A stretch of 64,000 nt of DNA from contig JAPNXP010000012.1 of the NCBI GenBank assembly GCA_028753945.1, forward strand, positions 868,001 through 932,000, in the 5' to 3' direction. This document shows positions 23,691 to 36,400 of the stretch, piece by piece. The first letter of the stretch is position 1. Each line of letters begins with the position of its first letter. Made by a program: the position numbers and the translations under genes. The DNA is from Hexactinellida sp. DTS-2022 (Eukaryota; Porifera; Hexactinellida). Under the pieces are notes generated by a model that did not search any database, was not told the origin of the DNA, and saw nothing but the letters and a program-made list of their open reading frames with translations.

Positions 23691-24690
23691 ATGCTCGCAA
23701 TACCCGACTTCCTATACGTTCATAATACATTTTGGGACCCTAACACCCTCCGTTTTCAAAATGATCCCTATATGGGCATGTAATGTGCCCAATTTTGATG
23801 ACACAACAAAAATTATATCAACGAAAGTATAAACTCTAGAGCTTAGCTCTAACCATCAAATCACATCAATATCCCATCACCAACTCATTGGAAGAACAAA
23901 TGAGACCATTATCCATATGGTTACAATCCTATAAATTCACATGCCCATATATGGTGGTGTCCTTTCAGCGATGTGACCATAAACCTTGAAATAAATTGAT
24001 ATGCGAGAGCTTAGCTCTAACTTCCTAGAAATATCAATAATCCATTTCAAGTTTGAAGGCAAAGTTTTATATGGTATAAAACAATTTTCCACAAGATTGC
24101 AACCCCTCTTTACCATTTTTTCCAGGAATATTTGGATTCACCAGTTGCCGGACTAAATGCCCGACTTTTTTGAGAAAGATACAATAGATTAAGATTTTAT
24201 ACACAATGAATGATACTTACCTTCAAACCAGGTTTTTTTTTTCGCAGAAATCAGCAATAATTCATGGAGATAATGCGCTAACAATGAAATTTCGATGATA
24301 ATATATACTTTTTCGGACTCCGGAGCCTTCATAATTAATTATTGCCTCATAAAAATAATTAATCGCTACCTGAGTCAACGGGGCGGTAATAATAGACCTA
24401 TTAGAAGTTAAGTATTGAATTACAACATTCTAGAACAAGTATGAATCAGTTTACTAATGCATATAAACTATGTTATATAGGATAGACGCTCTTATTCTAA
24501 TATAGAAAGAATCTATACTTAGCCACAAAAATTTGTTCTAGAAGTCTATTACTGACTTCTAAGTTATGCTCACCCCAGCCCTCAGTGATACTTCACTAAA
24601 TTAATGGAAATAAATGCTCATTTAAATAATCCTTTCATTAATCAAATATTCCTGTCCTTGGACACCGTTCTCGTTAATATGAACTGTGAA
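23691..24690. other. Unassigned AT-rich region
   Basis: About 1 kb with no gene or clear inverted-repeat element. The string gagcttagctctaac occurs twice (near 23858 and 24007) about 150 bp apart. The part next to 23700 may hold further decayed caspase sequence, but the match is too weak to claim. Confidence 0.4.
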
Positions 24691-24694
24691 ATGT

Positions 24695-25110
24695 GTTGGT
24701 ATTATAAACCGGAGTGCACGAATTTGAAAATTCGTGCACTGTGACAAGGTGTAGAATTTAATTATCTATCAAATGCATATAATTGAACATTCGGGCACCA
24801 TTTATTCTTCATTTTCCAACATTAAACAGGTGTAAAAATGTGTCCAAACAAATGTAATAAATAATCGTGACTCGTGACCCCAGGTGCACATCTGTAACCC
24901 ATGAGACACCCATCATAAAAATTTGGGCTCTTAATTAATAAAACTCTGGTTCTGTGGAGGATCTACGGACCAAAAATATAAAAAATCCAAAATTGCAGCC
25001 TGTGCCGACGCATGTTCCTTTGGTGGCACTATATTTGTTGGTGGTTTATTGATAGTGCCTCCAAAGGAACATGCTGTTGGCACAGGCTGCAATTTGGGAT
25101 TTTTTTTCGC
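24695..25110 (+). repeat. Family A unit end plus hairpin
   Basis: About 270 bp of the 3' part of a unit, including the aaaggtgtagaattta-type stretch and gtgaccccaggtgcacatct, ends at ctacgg near 24966. A family A hairpin follows at 24984-25102. The body after the hairpin is lost within ~20 bp. Confidence 0.8.
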
Positions 25111-25937
25111 CATGTCATGAACGTCACATGGTGTTTACACGCATTTATCAATTTGTTACGGGACAAAGGAACGTTTGATAAATTTCATGCTTCTTTCTAT
25201 CGTAAACCATCTTGAGTTTAAGTTTATATTTCCATTATAAATGCGTTTTAGACCCCCCCCCTATCACTTTAATACAATTCGGGCACCAAACAAGCACACA
25301 AACGAAAAGTCATAAACTAGAAATTCCATCTCAATTGAAATCAGCATACTCGCTTACTTTGAATGACATATGGGATTAAGTTTATATTTCCATTATAAAT
25401 GCGTTATTATAATCCATTGTTTGAATATCAGAAATCGTTCTGAAATTGAATAACTGTTGAGTTAAATTGAATTTTCATATAGGAAAAAACTTTAATACAA
25501 CTATGTATTAGAAATTGATTTATATAGTAGCAGGCTAGCAGCTATTGAATCAAATTGAATCATTCATATAAAATAGAATACTTTATTTGTAGATATCAGA
25601 AATCGATTTGTATAGTATGTAATAGCTATTGAATGTAAATTAGTTATTCATATATACGTACTATAATTATTTATTGTAACTATGATATCAGCAATAAACA
25701 TGAATCCTAATAACATTGAATCTAATTGAATTATTCATAAATAGTAGTTCTTCATCGAAACCACGAAATAATTGCATAATTGAATATTAATTAATTGAAT
25801 ATTAATTAATTTACGATTTTAGAAAGTTAAGGGTGAATTGTGGCAACTTTGAGCCTAATTATCAGGAAAATGAGGACGGATTAAAAAAATCGTGAAGAGC
25901 TATCAGTTGCAAAATACCTTTCTGATACTAATGATTA
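25111..25937. other. Unassigned AT-rich region with small repeats
   Basis: No gene is seen. The string aagtttatatttccattata occurs twice (near 25219 and 25379). The segment around 25245-25300 matches, in inverse orientation, the sequence next to the microsatellite at 13755-13800, so it is part of a dispersed repeat. Confidence 0.45.
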
Positions 25938-26480
25938 CAGGCTGCCAACCTAAAATATCCCAAAAGTGGGACCTGTGGCGGGAGATTCATCTAAAATCGG
26001 GAGGTTGATACTCTAAAATCGGGAGAAAAATCGGGAGGTCAGTATTTTAGTTAAATTAGCAATAATACCTGAATAAAAAGCAATATAAAACATTTCTCTA
26101 CCTATCAATTAGTTTCTACCCTCTCATATTGAAATATAAGGTAGCAGTGAGCATTTTATTATTATTATAAAATATATAAATAAATAAAAATTTCCAAATG
26201 ATGTGTTATAGAAATTTCCTAAATGATGTGTCAGAATGGAAAATTGGAAATACAAGATAATATACAGAATTATGGTATTTTAAAAGAGACAAATGTTTCT
26301 GGGGTTAGAGTAAATTAATTAAGTGAAGACTTCTAAAATATATTGCTTGTAATTATAAAATTCAGATTCTAATATTTACATATACAATCATCCAAAAAGC
26401 GGGAGGTTTGAGAGGGGATGCGGGGGGAAACATCAAAAATCGGGACCCTCCCGCCTAAAGCGGGAGGGTTGGCAGCACTG
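25938..26480. mobile_element. hAT-like non-autonomous element
   Basis: The ends caggctgccaacc and gggttggcagcactg are imperfect inverted repeats of the caggg(c/t)tgccaac type common in hAT elements. Internal gcgggaggtttg and tcgggaggt motifs near both ends are also related. It is 543 bp with no open frame. A clear 8 bp target duplication was not found. Confidence 0.6.
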
Positions 26481-28070
26481 TGATTTTTTAAAAATTCTTG
26501 TTATTGCATTTATTTTCTTATGGGACAAAAAAAGCTAAAAGTCCCGTTAAAAATTTTCCCAAGTTGAAATTAATAAATCGTGACCCCAGGCCACATCTGT
26601 AACCCATGAGACACCTATCCTGAAAATTACAGTTCTTAGTTAAAACTTAATAAAACTCTGTTCTGTGGAGGATCTACGGACTAATAATAAAAAATCCAAA
26701 ATTGCAACCTATGCCGACGCATGTTCCTTTGGTGGCACTATATTTTAATGGTGGTTTATTGATAGTGCCTCCAAAGGAACATGCTGTCGGCACAGGCTGC
26801 AATTTGGGATTTTTTTTCGCCATGTCATCATCACTATGAAGGTGTTAAATTATTTCTGAAAGGTATTTCAAAAGGCAACGACCCTTAGTGAGTTGGAAGT
26901 TTCGTTTTAGCTCACTTCATTTCAAAGATATTCAAGTTTCAGTAGAATATAATAAGTGATGAGTCAGCATTTTTTATGTGCGTGTTGGGTGATCACCCAA
27001 CACCAACCAACCCATTCGAAATATAGAATTCACAAAATTGTAGAAATACATTTTTTTTGACGATGTCATCATCACCTCAATGTGTCAGGACCCATTTGTA
27101 GAGGTGTTAAGTGGCATAAGGATCAATTGATAAATTGGAAGTTTGTTACTATCTTGTATCATCACTGAGATTTATGATATTTAATTAATTAGTATAAATA
27201 ATTATTGATATTATTTATAATATAACACCAATTTCAATGTCAACTTACAATTATTAAGTTAAATTATTTTGTCATAAATAATAAATTAATTAATCCCAAT
27301 ACAGACATAAATAATGCTGAGTCATCACCTATTATATTCTACTCAAACTTGAATATCTTTGAAATGAAGCGTGCTAAAACGAAACTTCCAACTCAATAAG
27401 GGTCGTTGCTTTTGAAACACCTTTCTGAAATAATTTAATACCTTCATAGTGATGATGACATGGCAAAAAAATCCAAAATTGCAGCTGTGCCGACAGCATG
27501 TTCCTTTGGAGGCACTATCAATAAACCACCTCCAAAAGATTGTGCCACCAAAGGGAAATGCGTCGGCACAGGCTGCATATTTTGGATTTTTATTATTATT
27601 ATTTATCCGTAGCTCATCCACAGAACAGAGTTTAATTAACTAAGAACTGAAATTTCAGGACAGGTGTCTCATGGATTACAGATGCGCACCTGGGGTCACG
27701 ATTTTTGATAACATTTTTTTGGACAAATTTTTAAACCTGTTTAATGTTTGAAAAGGCACAATAAGTAGAGCGAGAATAATCTATTTATATGCATTCGATA
27801 GAGAATTAAATTCTACAGCTTTTCATAGTGCACGAATTTTTAAATTGGGTTTCGTTTGTGCCACAATTGAATTGCAAATTCCCTTGTTTACTAACACTTC
27901 AGTTCAATTGAAAGTGTTAATTATAATTTTATTGTTTCAACTTGTAATAATTATATTGATTCAACTTGTGAGATCGAGTAGGCTTCTATTTTCTAATTGA
28001 AAACTAAGATTTTACATTCCTTAACAACGACAGATTATGTGATTATATTTATTGCAGGAATACTGTTGCC

Positions 28071-29003
28071 CGTGACCTTCGATATATAAGGCCCGACTAC
28101 TGAGCCTAAAGCTTGGTACCATGGATTACTTAAAGTGCATTGAAAAATGGAGAATAGTTCTTTATTCCAATAATTAGCAATGATAGAGCTGAAAAGTGTA
28201 TTATAACTACAGGGGCGTATACTCGGGATGGGGATTGCCCGGATTGGTAGGGCCATTTATGCTAACTTGCATCATACTTAATAGAAGATGATGGCTCTTG
28301 ACAAATTATTGGTAGGGCCATGGCCTCACCAACCCTACCGGAGCCTACGCCCATGAACTATATAGGAATATGGTATCCAGGTATGCATAGCACCCTCCAG
28401 AATTGTGATATGTCATCATCTGATTACGTTATGGTAATTTGGTTGCGAATTATCTAGTTTTTCAAGCATACTTTTAACATAGTTGAACGCGTTATAAATG
28501 TTCAAAATTGGAACATGGTTTTACCCAGAAGTAGTTGAAAAAATATATCGAAATTATAAATGGAATGTTGACACATTCCTCGGTTGCCATGGAAAATGTA
28601 TATTTCCTAAAATGTGCCATAACTCAAAAACTATGAATGTTATGTAAACTAGGCTGGTACTGATCTATCCGAAATAGGTAACTTCCTATTCATCGATAAT
28701 ACATTTTCTATGCCTAACTTAAATAATCTTTGAGATAATGAGTCATTACCTATTAATGAATTAAGTGCTTGAAAAACTAGATAATTCGCAACCAAATTAC
28801 CATAACGTAATCAGATGATGACATATCACAATTCTGGAGGGTGCTATGCATACTTGGATACCATATTCCTATATAGTTATAATACACTTTTCAGCTCTAT
28901 CATTGCTAATTATTGGAATAAAGAACTATTCTCCATTTTTCAATGCACTTTAAGTAATCCATGATTCAAAGTAGTGATCAGGCCTTATATATCGAAGGTC
29001 ACG
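28071..29003. mobile_element. Foldback element (long palindrome)
   Basis: The arms begin cgtgaccttcgatatataag and end with the inverse cttatatatcgaaggtcacg. Arm length is about 390 bp around a centre near 28630-28680. The 7 bp repeat tgttgcc at 28064-28070 and 29004-29010 marks insertion into a family A unit. Inner sequence resembles the foldback at 44321-45036 and the fragment at 13397-13560. No protein is encoded. Confidence 0.8.
28210..28355. mobile_element. hAT-like MITE nested in the foldback
   Basis: The ends caggggcgta and tacgcccatg are inverted repeats. The opposite arm of the surrounding palindrome lacks this segment, which proves it is an insertion. The internal motif ggtagggccat occurs twice. 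A 5 bp aacta repeat is present at the junctions. Confidence 0.7.
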
Positions 29004-29734
29004 TGTTGCCCTATAAATATACTGACGTAATTAATTATAATTAATTCAGTCAGTATATGACTTATATAGATGCTTCAAATTTGTTAATTAGGGGTTATCG
29101 AGTGTGCGGAATTGAAATTTGATAGCCAAATCAATTAATTAATTATTTATGACAAAATAATTTAACATAATAATTGTAAGTCGACATTGAAATTGGTGTT
29201 ATATTATAAATAATATTAATAATTATATATACTAATTAATTAAATATCATAAATCTCAGAGATTATAGAAGTTAAAAACAAATTTCAAATTTATCAATTG
29301 ATCCTTATGCCACATAACACCTCTACAAATGGGTCCTGACACCTTGAGGTGATGATGACATCGTCAAAAAAATGTGTTTTTACAATTTTGTGAATTCAAT
29401 ATTTCGAATGGGTTGGTTGGTGTTGGGTGATCACCCAACGCGCACATAAAAAATGCTGACTCATTACTTATTATATTCTGCTGAAACTTGAATATCTTTG
29501 AAATGAAGTGAGCTAAAACGAAGTTTCCAACTAAGGGTCGTTGTCTTTTGAAACACCTTTCTGAAATAATTTAACACCTTCATTGTGATGATGACATGGC
29601 GAAAAAATCCCAAATATGCAGCCGTGCCGACAGCATGTTCATTTGGAGACACTATCAATAAACCACCACCAAAAGATTGTGCCACCAAAGGGAAATGCGT
29701 CGGCACAGGCTGCATATTTTGGATTTTTTTAAAT

Positions 29735-29998
29735 CTTATATTGCCATTTTTACTTCCTCTACTCCTTCTATATTTCTGAACATTTCTTGGACTACCAAAT
29801 TGGAACTCAATGCTCTACAAAACATTCAGCACTTTTCTCTGTTAGCTGTTAATTTGATCTTGTTTAAATGTATTTTATGTTTGTTTTTGTCTTGGTAATG
29901 TATTATTATATTTGCTGTAGAAAAGGGGACCCTAAGGAAGATCACTTCAGTGATTAAGCTTTCCTCTCAAAATAAAGTCTTTAATTCATTCATTCAGA
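29735..29998 (+). repeat. Possible LINE 3' end
   Basis: A non-family-A stretch ends in aataaagtctttaattcatt followed by cattca, i.e. a poly(A)-signal-like string and an (attc)n tail, as in the 3' ends of several LINE families. No reverse transcriptase coding is present. This is a guess from the tail pattern alone. Confidence 0.3.
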
Positions 29999-29999
29999 G

Positions 30000-30497
30000 A
30001 CTCAGAGTTAGGACTACAAAATATGGTATTTTTAAAACGGAATCGAAACTTTACAGGATTTTGCAGCGCGAGAAAATATGCATGCATTTCTATATGCTAA
30101 GGAATTAAACCTTATATTCCTTAATTGATATTTCGCAATATACTGTTGGTATTAACGAGTCTCTTACATTTTCCAAGCGGTGAGGTGAGGTTACATTTAC
30201 TTCGAAATTACAAAGAATACAATAACGATATTTCTGTGAAATGAATCGTACCTATTCCGATAAATTTAAATGCGTGTAAATAATCAACATAACTAATTAT
30301 GTAATATCACAATTAATTGCAAAATTAATCTCAAATCAAAATAATATACAACTGTTAGCACATTTCTAGATACTATAGTACAATTAAGAAGTTGTCTACA
30401 AAAAATAAATAAATATGAATTTAATGTAAATATGTACATTATTCGATAAGAAATACACAAAAGTGAATTGAAATGGCCATACACTTGAATAGGATTA
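30000..30497. other. Downstream flank of the ANKRD11/12-like gene
   Basis: AT-rich sequence, probably 3' UTR for the first few hundred bases past the stop at 30498. No repeat or other gene was recognised. Confidence 0.4.
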
Positions 30498-33400
30498 TTA
30501 TTGAACAACAGGAGCAGATACAGTGTCCATGTCAGTAGGCTTAACCGGGCTCAGAGACTGTACACATCTGTCCCACGAATCTATTTGTGTGAAGTAAAGT
30601 GCATCGCAATCTGACTTCTGTCTGGCTGTAAGGCTCTGTATCAGTTTGTTGAACTTGTCATACAAGTCCTGCACTAACCCTCTCAGGAGATTGGGGTCGT
30701 ACTGCTGGGTGGGAGGGTCTAGGGGGGTTATCGCGGGAGAGGTGAATCCTTGTTGGAGTTTTGAAGCGGAAGAGAGGACAGCACACGCGCTGGGAGGGGG
30801 CGTGGCGCGAGTGGATCGCTGGTACATTCTCAACAGCTCCTGTTCGAAGGTGAGTTGTAGCTGCTCTCTCTCGCGAGCGTGTCTCTTGGAGATTACGAGT
30901 CTCGCTCGCTCCTGCTCCTCGTAGAGAGTCAGCAGGGGAGGGGGGAAGGTGTAGGCGTGCGAGAGAGGAGCTGTGGGGTCGATTCTATTGGAGGCGTAGT
31001 CCTGTCGGTAGGATAGGAACTGATCAAAGTTAGTGGGTAAGATGGCGGGGGTGGACTTCTCGCACCTCCTCTGCACCAGGGCGGAGTGGCTGAGAGGACG
31101 GATGCGCTTGGGAGCGGGCAGCTGTGAGAGCCAGGAGATGTCGTCTATGAGCGACACCACGCCCTCCTTCCGATCCGCAGGTAAGGAGGGTTTGGGTTCT
31201 GAGTCTGTCTTCTGGACACGGATAGCGGGAGAGTTCTCCTCAGAGGTGTCAGACAGGAGGTCGGCTGCTCGCTTGTTCACGCGTTTCTGCTTCTGAGCAG
31301 AGCCTGCGAGAAGCTTCTTAGAGCTGTGAGGAGAAGCGGAGACCACAGGCCCTTCTCTGTGGTGAGAACTGTTGTGCAGTATTTCCTTCTTCTTAAGTTT
31401 AACACTCTCGCTCTTGTTCTTGTCTGGCTGTAGCACAGACCGCTTGTGTTCGGTCGCTTCTACGCCTGGCGACTGTAGCCGCGTCAGCTCGGTGTCAGAG
31501 GACTTAGAAGGGATCTCTTCCTCCTGAGAGAAATGTCGCTTTCCATTCGAGCCGGGAACCTTTGCCTGGAGTAACTCCTTCTTGCGCTTTTTCTTTTTCT
31601 TCTCGGAATTGTTTGAATTTCGGTTGTGCAGCATCTTCGGATGCTCAGCAGTTAATTTCGTGAACTTGGACATAATAGTGGGGCTCAATTCGCTTTCGCG
31701 AGTCTCGTCAGTGCTGGAATCGCCGCTGGCCCACTTAGAGGTGTAGCCACTTAGAGGCGTGTCGCTGATCCCAGCAGGGATGGGCTCCTGCAGGGGTGTG
31801 TGGGGGGAGAGAGGCTTATGGAAGGGAGAGTCTAGCTCGGGGTAGTTGAAGACGGATGAGGGTCCCTCGTCGTTGTCGGTGAATAGGAGAGTGGGAATAG
31901 GCTTGTTTTTCTCAGCTTTCTTGGGTCTTTTTCTGTCTTGCTTCGGATTGGACAGGATTTGTTTAATGTTTGTATTATCTGTGAGGTCAATCGCCGTCTT
32001 ACCTAATGGAGGAGACAGTGCAGTATAATAGGAATATAATAACACGTAATACAGCGAATTTGCAATCCTGCTATTCGAATTATTACACTATCATTTCAAT
32101 AAGACGATAAATCAATTTGAAATTATAAATACTAAATTACTGGTAAATGCAAATGCATGGTTGATTTAATTTCCTATTATGTGGAGATAATGCAAGAATA
32201 TAGGTAAATATAGAGCTGAGGATGCTTGTGATTTAAATTACTTTAGAATCTAAATACCTTCAAATTAGAATCAGGCATTGGCTTCGTATTGTATAGAAAT
32301 ACAGAATCGAATCCTTTCAACAAGTTAATGGTTAATACATATCAAAATGGTATGTGGACTCGTTGCCACAACTATGAATAGAAATTATTATGATATCGGC
32401 AAATATAGTAATAAATACGTATAATCATATAAGGTATTTAGAATAATTTGAAATATTAATGTGCAATAGCATGCCTTTTTATTGAAATAAATTGAATAAG
32501 AATGGACTAGTTTGTTTACAATAAGAAAAACATCAGTTACATTTTGGAGCTCAGAAGCAACAAATCCGGAACTCTTATTAGAGTTCATAAATAAATGTAA
32601 ATTGAGGAAATTTACAATTATATTTACTAACAGAAGTAAATTAGCGAACAAAATATATTATTATTAGCTTTGTGGTTTAAATATAAAAGCCCTTATGTCG
32701 GCCTACAAACTTGTTGCCACTGCACCACTGTTAGTGAATTATATAATAGGCACCAAGTGGTAATTAGTACAAGAGAGATTAAACTGTAATTATCAATTGT
32801 AAGCATGAAATCAGGTGTTATTGAAATTATGTCGCTAATATCCTATAAGTTATTCAGTGGTGGCGAACGGGTAACTCAATATATATTCAACGGAGAGAGA
32901 CAGTTGTGTATAGAGACATTTGTGTACAACTTTGGTCCGACATTTGTGTACAGATATTTTTGTGCATGACATTTGTGTACAGATATTTGTGTGCAGATAT
33001 TTTGTGTGCAGATATTTTGTGCAAGGACATTTGTGTATAAATAATTGTGTGCAATAACAAGGCCTCTTGTGTAAAGGGACAGTCAACCTTGAGGGGTGGA
33101 GAGGTTTTCTCATAAAAATGCAAGCAAATATAACTTTATTAACTAAAATAAATTTGTTACTATTTTTAAAGATTATCTTAAGAAAAACAGCTTAACAGTC
33201 AGGTTCTTTGTGTTCATAATATAGAGTTCTAATAAACGAACTCAACTCAAACGAACCTAAGTTGTTAAATTGGGACACATAGTGCTTCTTCATTATAATA
33301 ATTTTTTTAATAATAATTAAGCAGATTAAAAATGTTCGCAGTGCAGTGTAGACCTGATCCTGACTGTCAGTTACTGTTTTATCCTTAAATGAGCTACAAT

Positions 33401-36400
33401 AGGCAAGTGTACATGACAATTTCCCAAACAAATTACATTATGTTGCATTAACGTATCACAACCCAGAATGAATTTTAGGCGCGCGAAAATTAGTAGTGTG
33501 TAATTTAAAGCCATAGGTTAACTTATTTATTAATAATATTATTGCTTTTGAGGAGGGAAAGGCCGCGAAGCGGCAGTTAATTGTGTTGCGTAGTGCCTAA
33601 CACGAACTAACGAAGATCGCGAAGGGACCTTGTGAGAGAGTGATCCATCGCGAAGCGACCGAGACCGAAGGGCTCGTAACAATAAATAATATTCATATTA
33701 TAATTTAAAAATTATGAAGATTTGTAATCAGAATAACTTGTTTACCTCATCTAACATTGGAAGCTACATAGCCTCTACACGTTTTTTAATAGATTTTCTA
33801 GAGTTTAAATTCTTAATTAACAGACTTATTTACCTAGAGTCCTCGTTGGTAGCTAGCCTCTAGATTCATTTTGAAATTTGAATTACTTGTTTACCTCTTT
33901 TTATAAACATCAACAATAAATATTTCATATTTGTCTGCTTGTTCAGATAAGTAAATTGAATTGATAAGAATAAATTTGATACTTATTGTAAAATAATCAG
34001 AATGAGTGATCAATGAACGAACGGGTCGTTATCCATCACTTAATGTTGCCCATTTATAGCTATAAAACCTGGACACAAATGTTGCTGTACAAATGTAAAT
34101 GTGATAAATATAGTACGAACACCAGGACCGTCAAAAGGTGTTCGCCTTATCCGGAATTAGTATTAACCGTGTTCGTACTAACGAATTTCTACTACATAAT
34201 ATAGTCGAAACCCTTTTTTTCACGGTTGCCATATACCCTATATAATTTATGTCGGTTATAAGAACATGCCGGTTATAAGCACATCAAGTGCAGTTCCCGA
34301 CGATAACCGGCATCCACTGTATTTATAATGCCATGCTGAGTTCTGCTGTATTATGAAATTGTGCGTCCCTTAAACTCACCAATTAGGATTTGTGATAACG
34401 TCCTGATTTGATACAGTCGAAACCAGTTTTTCTAACCAATTCTTTGTATGGAAATAAAGTAAGAAAAATCCGATATTTAGAATAAGCTGATTGAAAATAA
34501 AACAAAATTTTCCAACATAGTGTTCTTATACCGATATATTCTTATAGCCGGTGCAGGCCGGTGTGCTTATACCCGACATCTACTGTACATCAATGCAGTT
34601 GAATGGGGGAGCGAACATATCAGAATTTAGAGCTATGATTTGTCAGAATATTTAGTAATGCACATGTCAGAATAGTTCCCTAGAGCTTTGTGTATGTTAG
34701 AATCGGTGCAATAAACAAACACTCTCAAACGAACTAAGTCTTATGCATCATATCTCATGCGCATAACTAAGGCGTAGTTTATAATAACATTGGATAGGAA
34801 AATGGAAAATGGAACTATATACAGTCGACTCCGCTTAAAAGAGTTACCTCGGGACCAGGTTGCTTTGACCCGATTAAGCGGGGAAATCTATTAACCGGTG
34901 GCTCTATTAAGCGGAGTCGGCTGTACATTATATAATATTGGATGTATCGGTTTTAATACTCTAGCATTTTAGAGGCCGTAAATGCAATTCAATATTTGTG
35001 TTTACCAGTGATTGTGTGAATTCAGCAATGACATTATTAGTCAAGGCGCTAATGGATCATACCTAGAAACAATTAATACAAAGCTGATTTAGTTGCTATG
35101 GAAAATACTACGAAATATAGCCATGTGATATATCAAATTGGTGGAAATTTAACGTTGAAATATGGTGATTATAAGTTGATTTGATTTGATTTGAGAAAGT
35201 TAGTTCTGGGGAATGAAGAGCGCCATCCACTTTTCAGGATGCTCAGCTTTGCTATCTGTTCGAAATCAAACAATTCATTGATAATATATTCAATTAATGA
35301 TGTAATGATCGCCGATCACATTCAAATACCTGGTGCAGGTCGCCGGACCAAATTCGATTACTGTAGAATTCTCCGCCGTAACACTTTACGAAAGGACGTG
35401 CTGCGGCTGGAATTACTACGGACCAACAGACACTGGCTCCCCTATCAAAAAACGGATTTGGAAATGTTATTCTCCGAAAAATGCGCTTCTAATGATACTA
35501 AATCAGATTTAATTAATTTTTCCAGGTTCAAACTTCCAACGACTATATAGTCGATAAATGGCAAATCCCAACTGTTTGTATCCCGTTTAAATTTGTCAAC
35601 ATAAATCTTAACATAAACTTAAATCTTGTAACTTATTGAGTAATATTGACACACAAACATAAATAGTAATTCTTTCGTAAAATAAAGCAATGTAATATTT
35701 ATTCGGCTTACTTATATGTCGGCTAGCCAAAACATAAGCTAATCTCGCCGAATTCAACTAAAATGAAACGAATCGCCTCGAATTTATGAACACGTAGATG
35801 CATAACAATTCGTAAATGTCATCATGATTCATGACTAATCTAAATTTATAAGTCAAATAAGTAACTTAATTAATTAACAGTTAAGGAACTAGGATTAGGA
35901 ATTTGCAGCGAACTAAAAAATATACTTTTAAAGTAAGTATTATGGAGTAATAGAGGAAAGTCCCGAATCAACTCGGCTAAATCCTTATATGTCGGCAGTA
36001 GACAAATAAGCAATTCTATCTTTATTTTATATACCCAATCTGTAAATGTGGAATTAAATAATTATAAAATAAAATTTTTATTCAGAAATCAAACTAGCAC
36101 ATATATTCCTTGTATTAATATTTGAATGAAAAACCGACTATAGTAAGAATACTAACAATATAGGAACTTCTATCTACCGGACTATATGGCAAGGGAACTG
36201 AGATCTCAGTAGAACCTACGTAATTATACACAGTTGGCATAGGAAAACTGTCGGATTGTACAGTTCTAATGCAAAGACGACATTCATTAGGATAGACAAA
36301 CAGTGTCGGTTAAGATGAATTCCGGATTATGCAGCTACCTCTGTGTAATGTTTAGGAGATTATATATTTGGTTATAAGTAGAAAAGTTATATTAATGAGT

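Larger units (their letters stand above)
26573..29728. repeat. Family A block, both orientations, split by a foldback
   Basis: A unit end (26573-26690) and plus-oriented hairpin (26692-26815) with body run to ~27290. A minus-oriented body end and hairpin follow (27464-27592). A full minus-oriented unit starts at a ccgtag near 27607 and ends in a hairpin at 29606-29728. That last unit is interrupted at 28071-29003 by a foldback element with a tgttgcc direct repeat at both ends; the family A sequence resumes exactly after it. Confidence 0.8.

Noticed and set aside
30646-31296. Plus-strand frames opposite ANKRD11/12-like exon 3
   Set aside because: They are antisense shadows of a long GC-richer exon.
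35191-35550. Plus-strand open frame of ~120 codons in the ANKRD11/12-like intron
   Set aside because: No ATG at its start, no recognisable domain, no splice context; the length is possible by chance.
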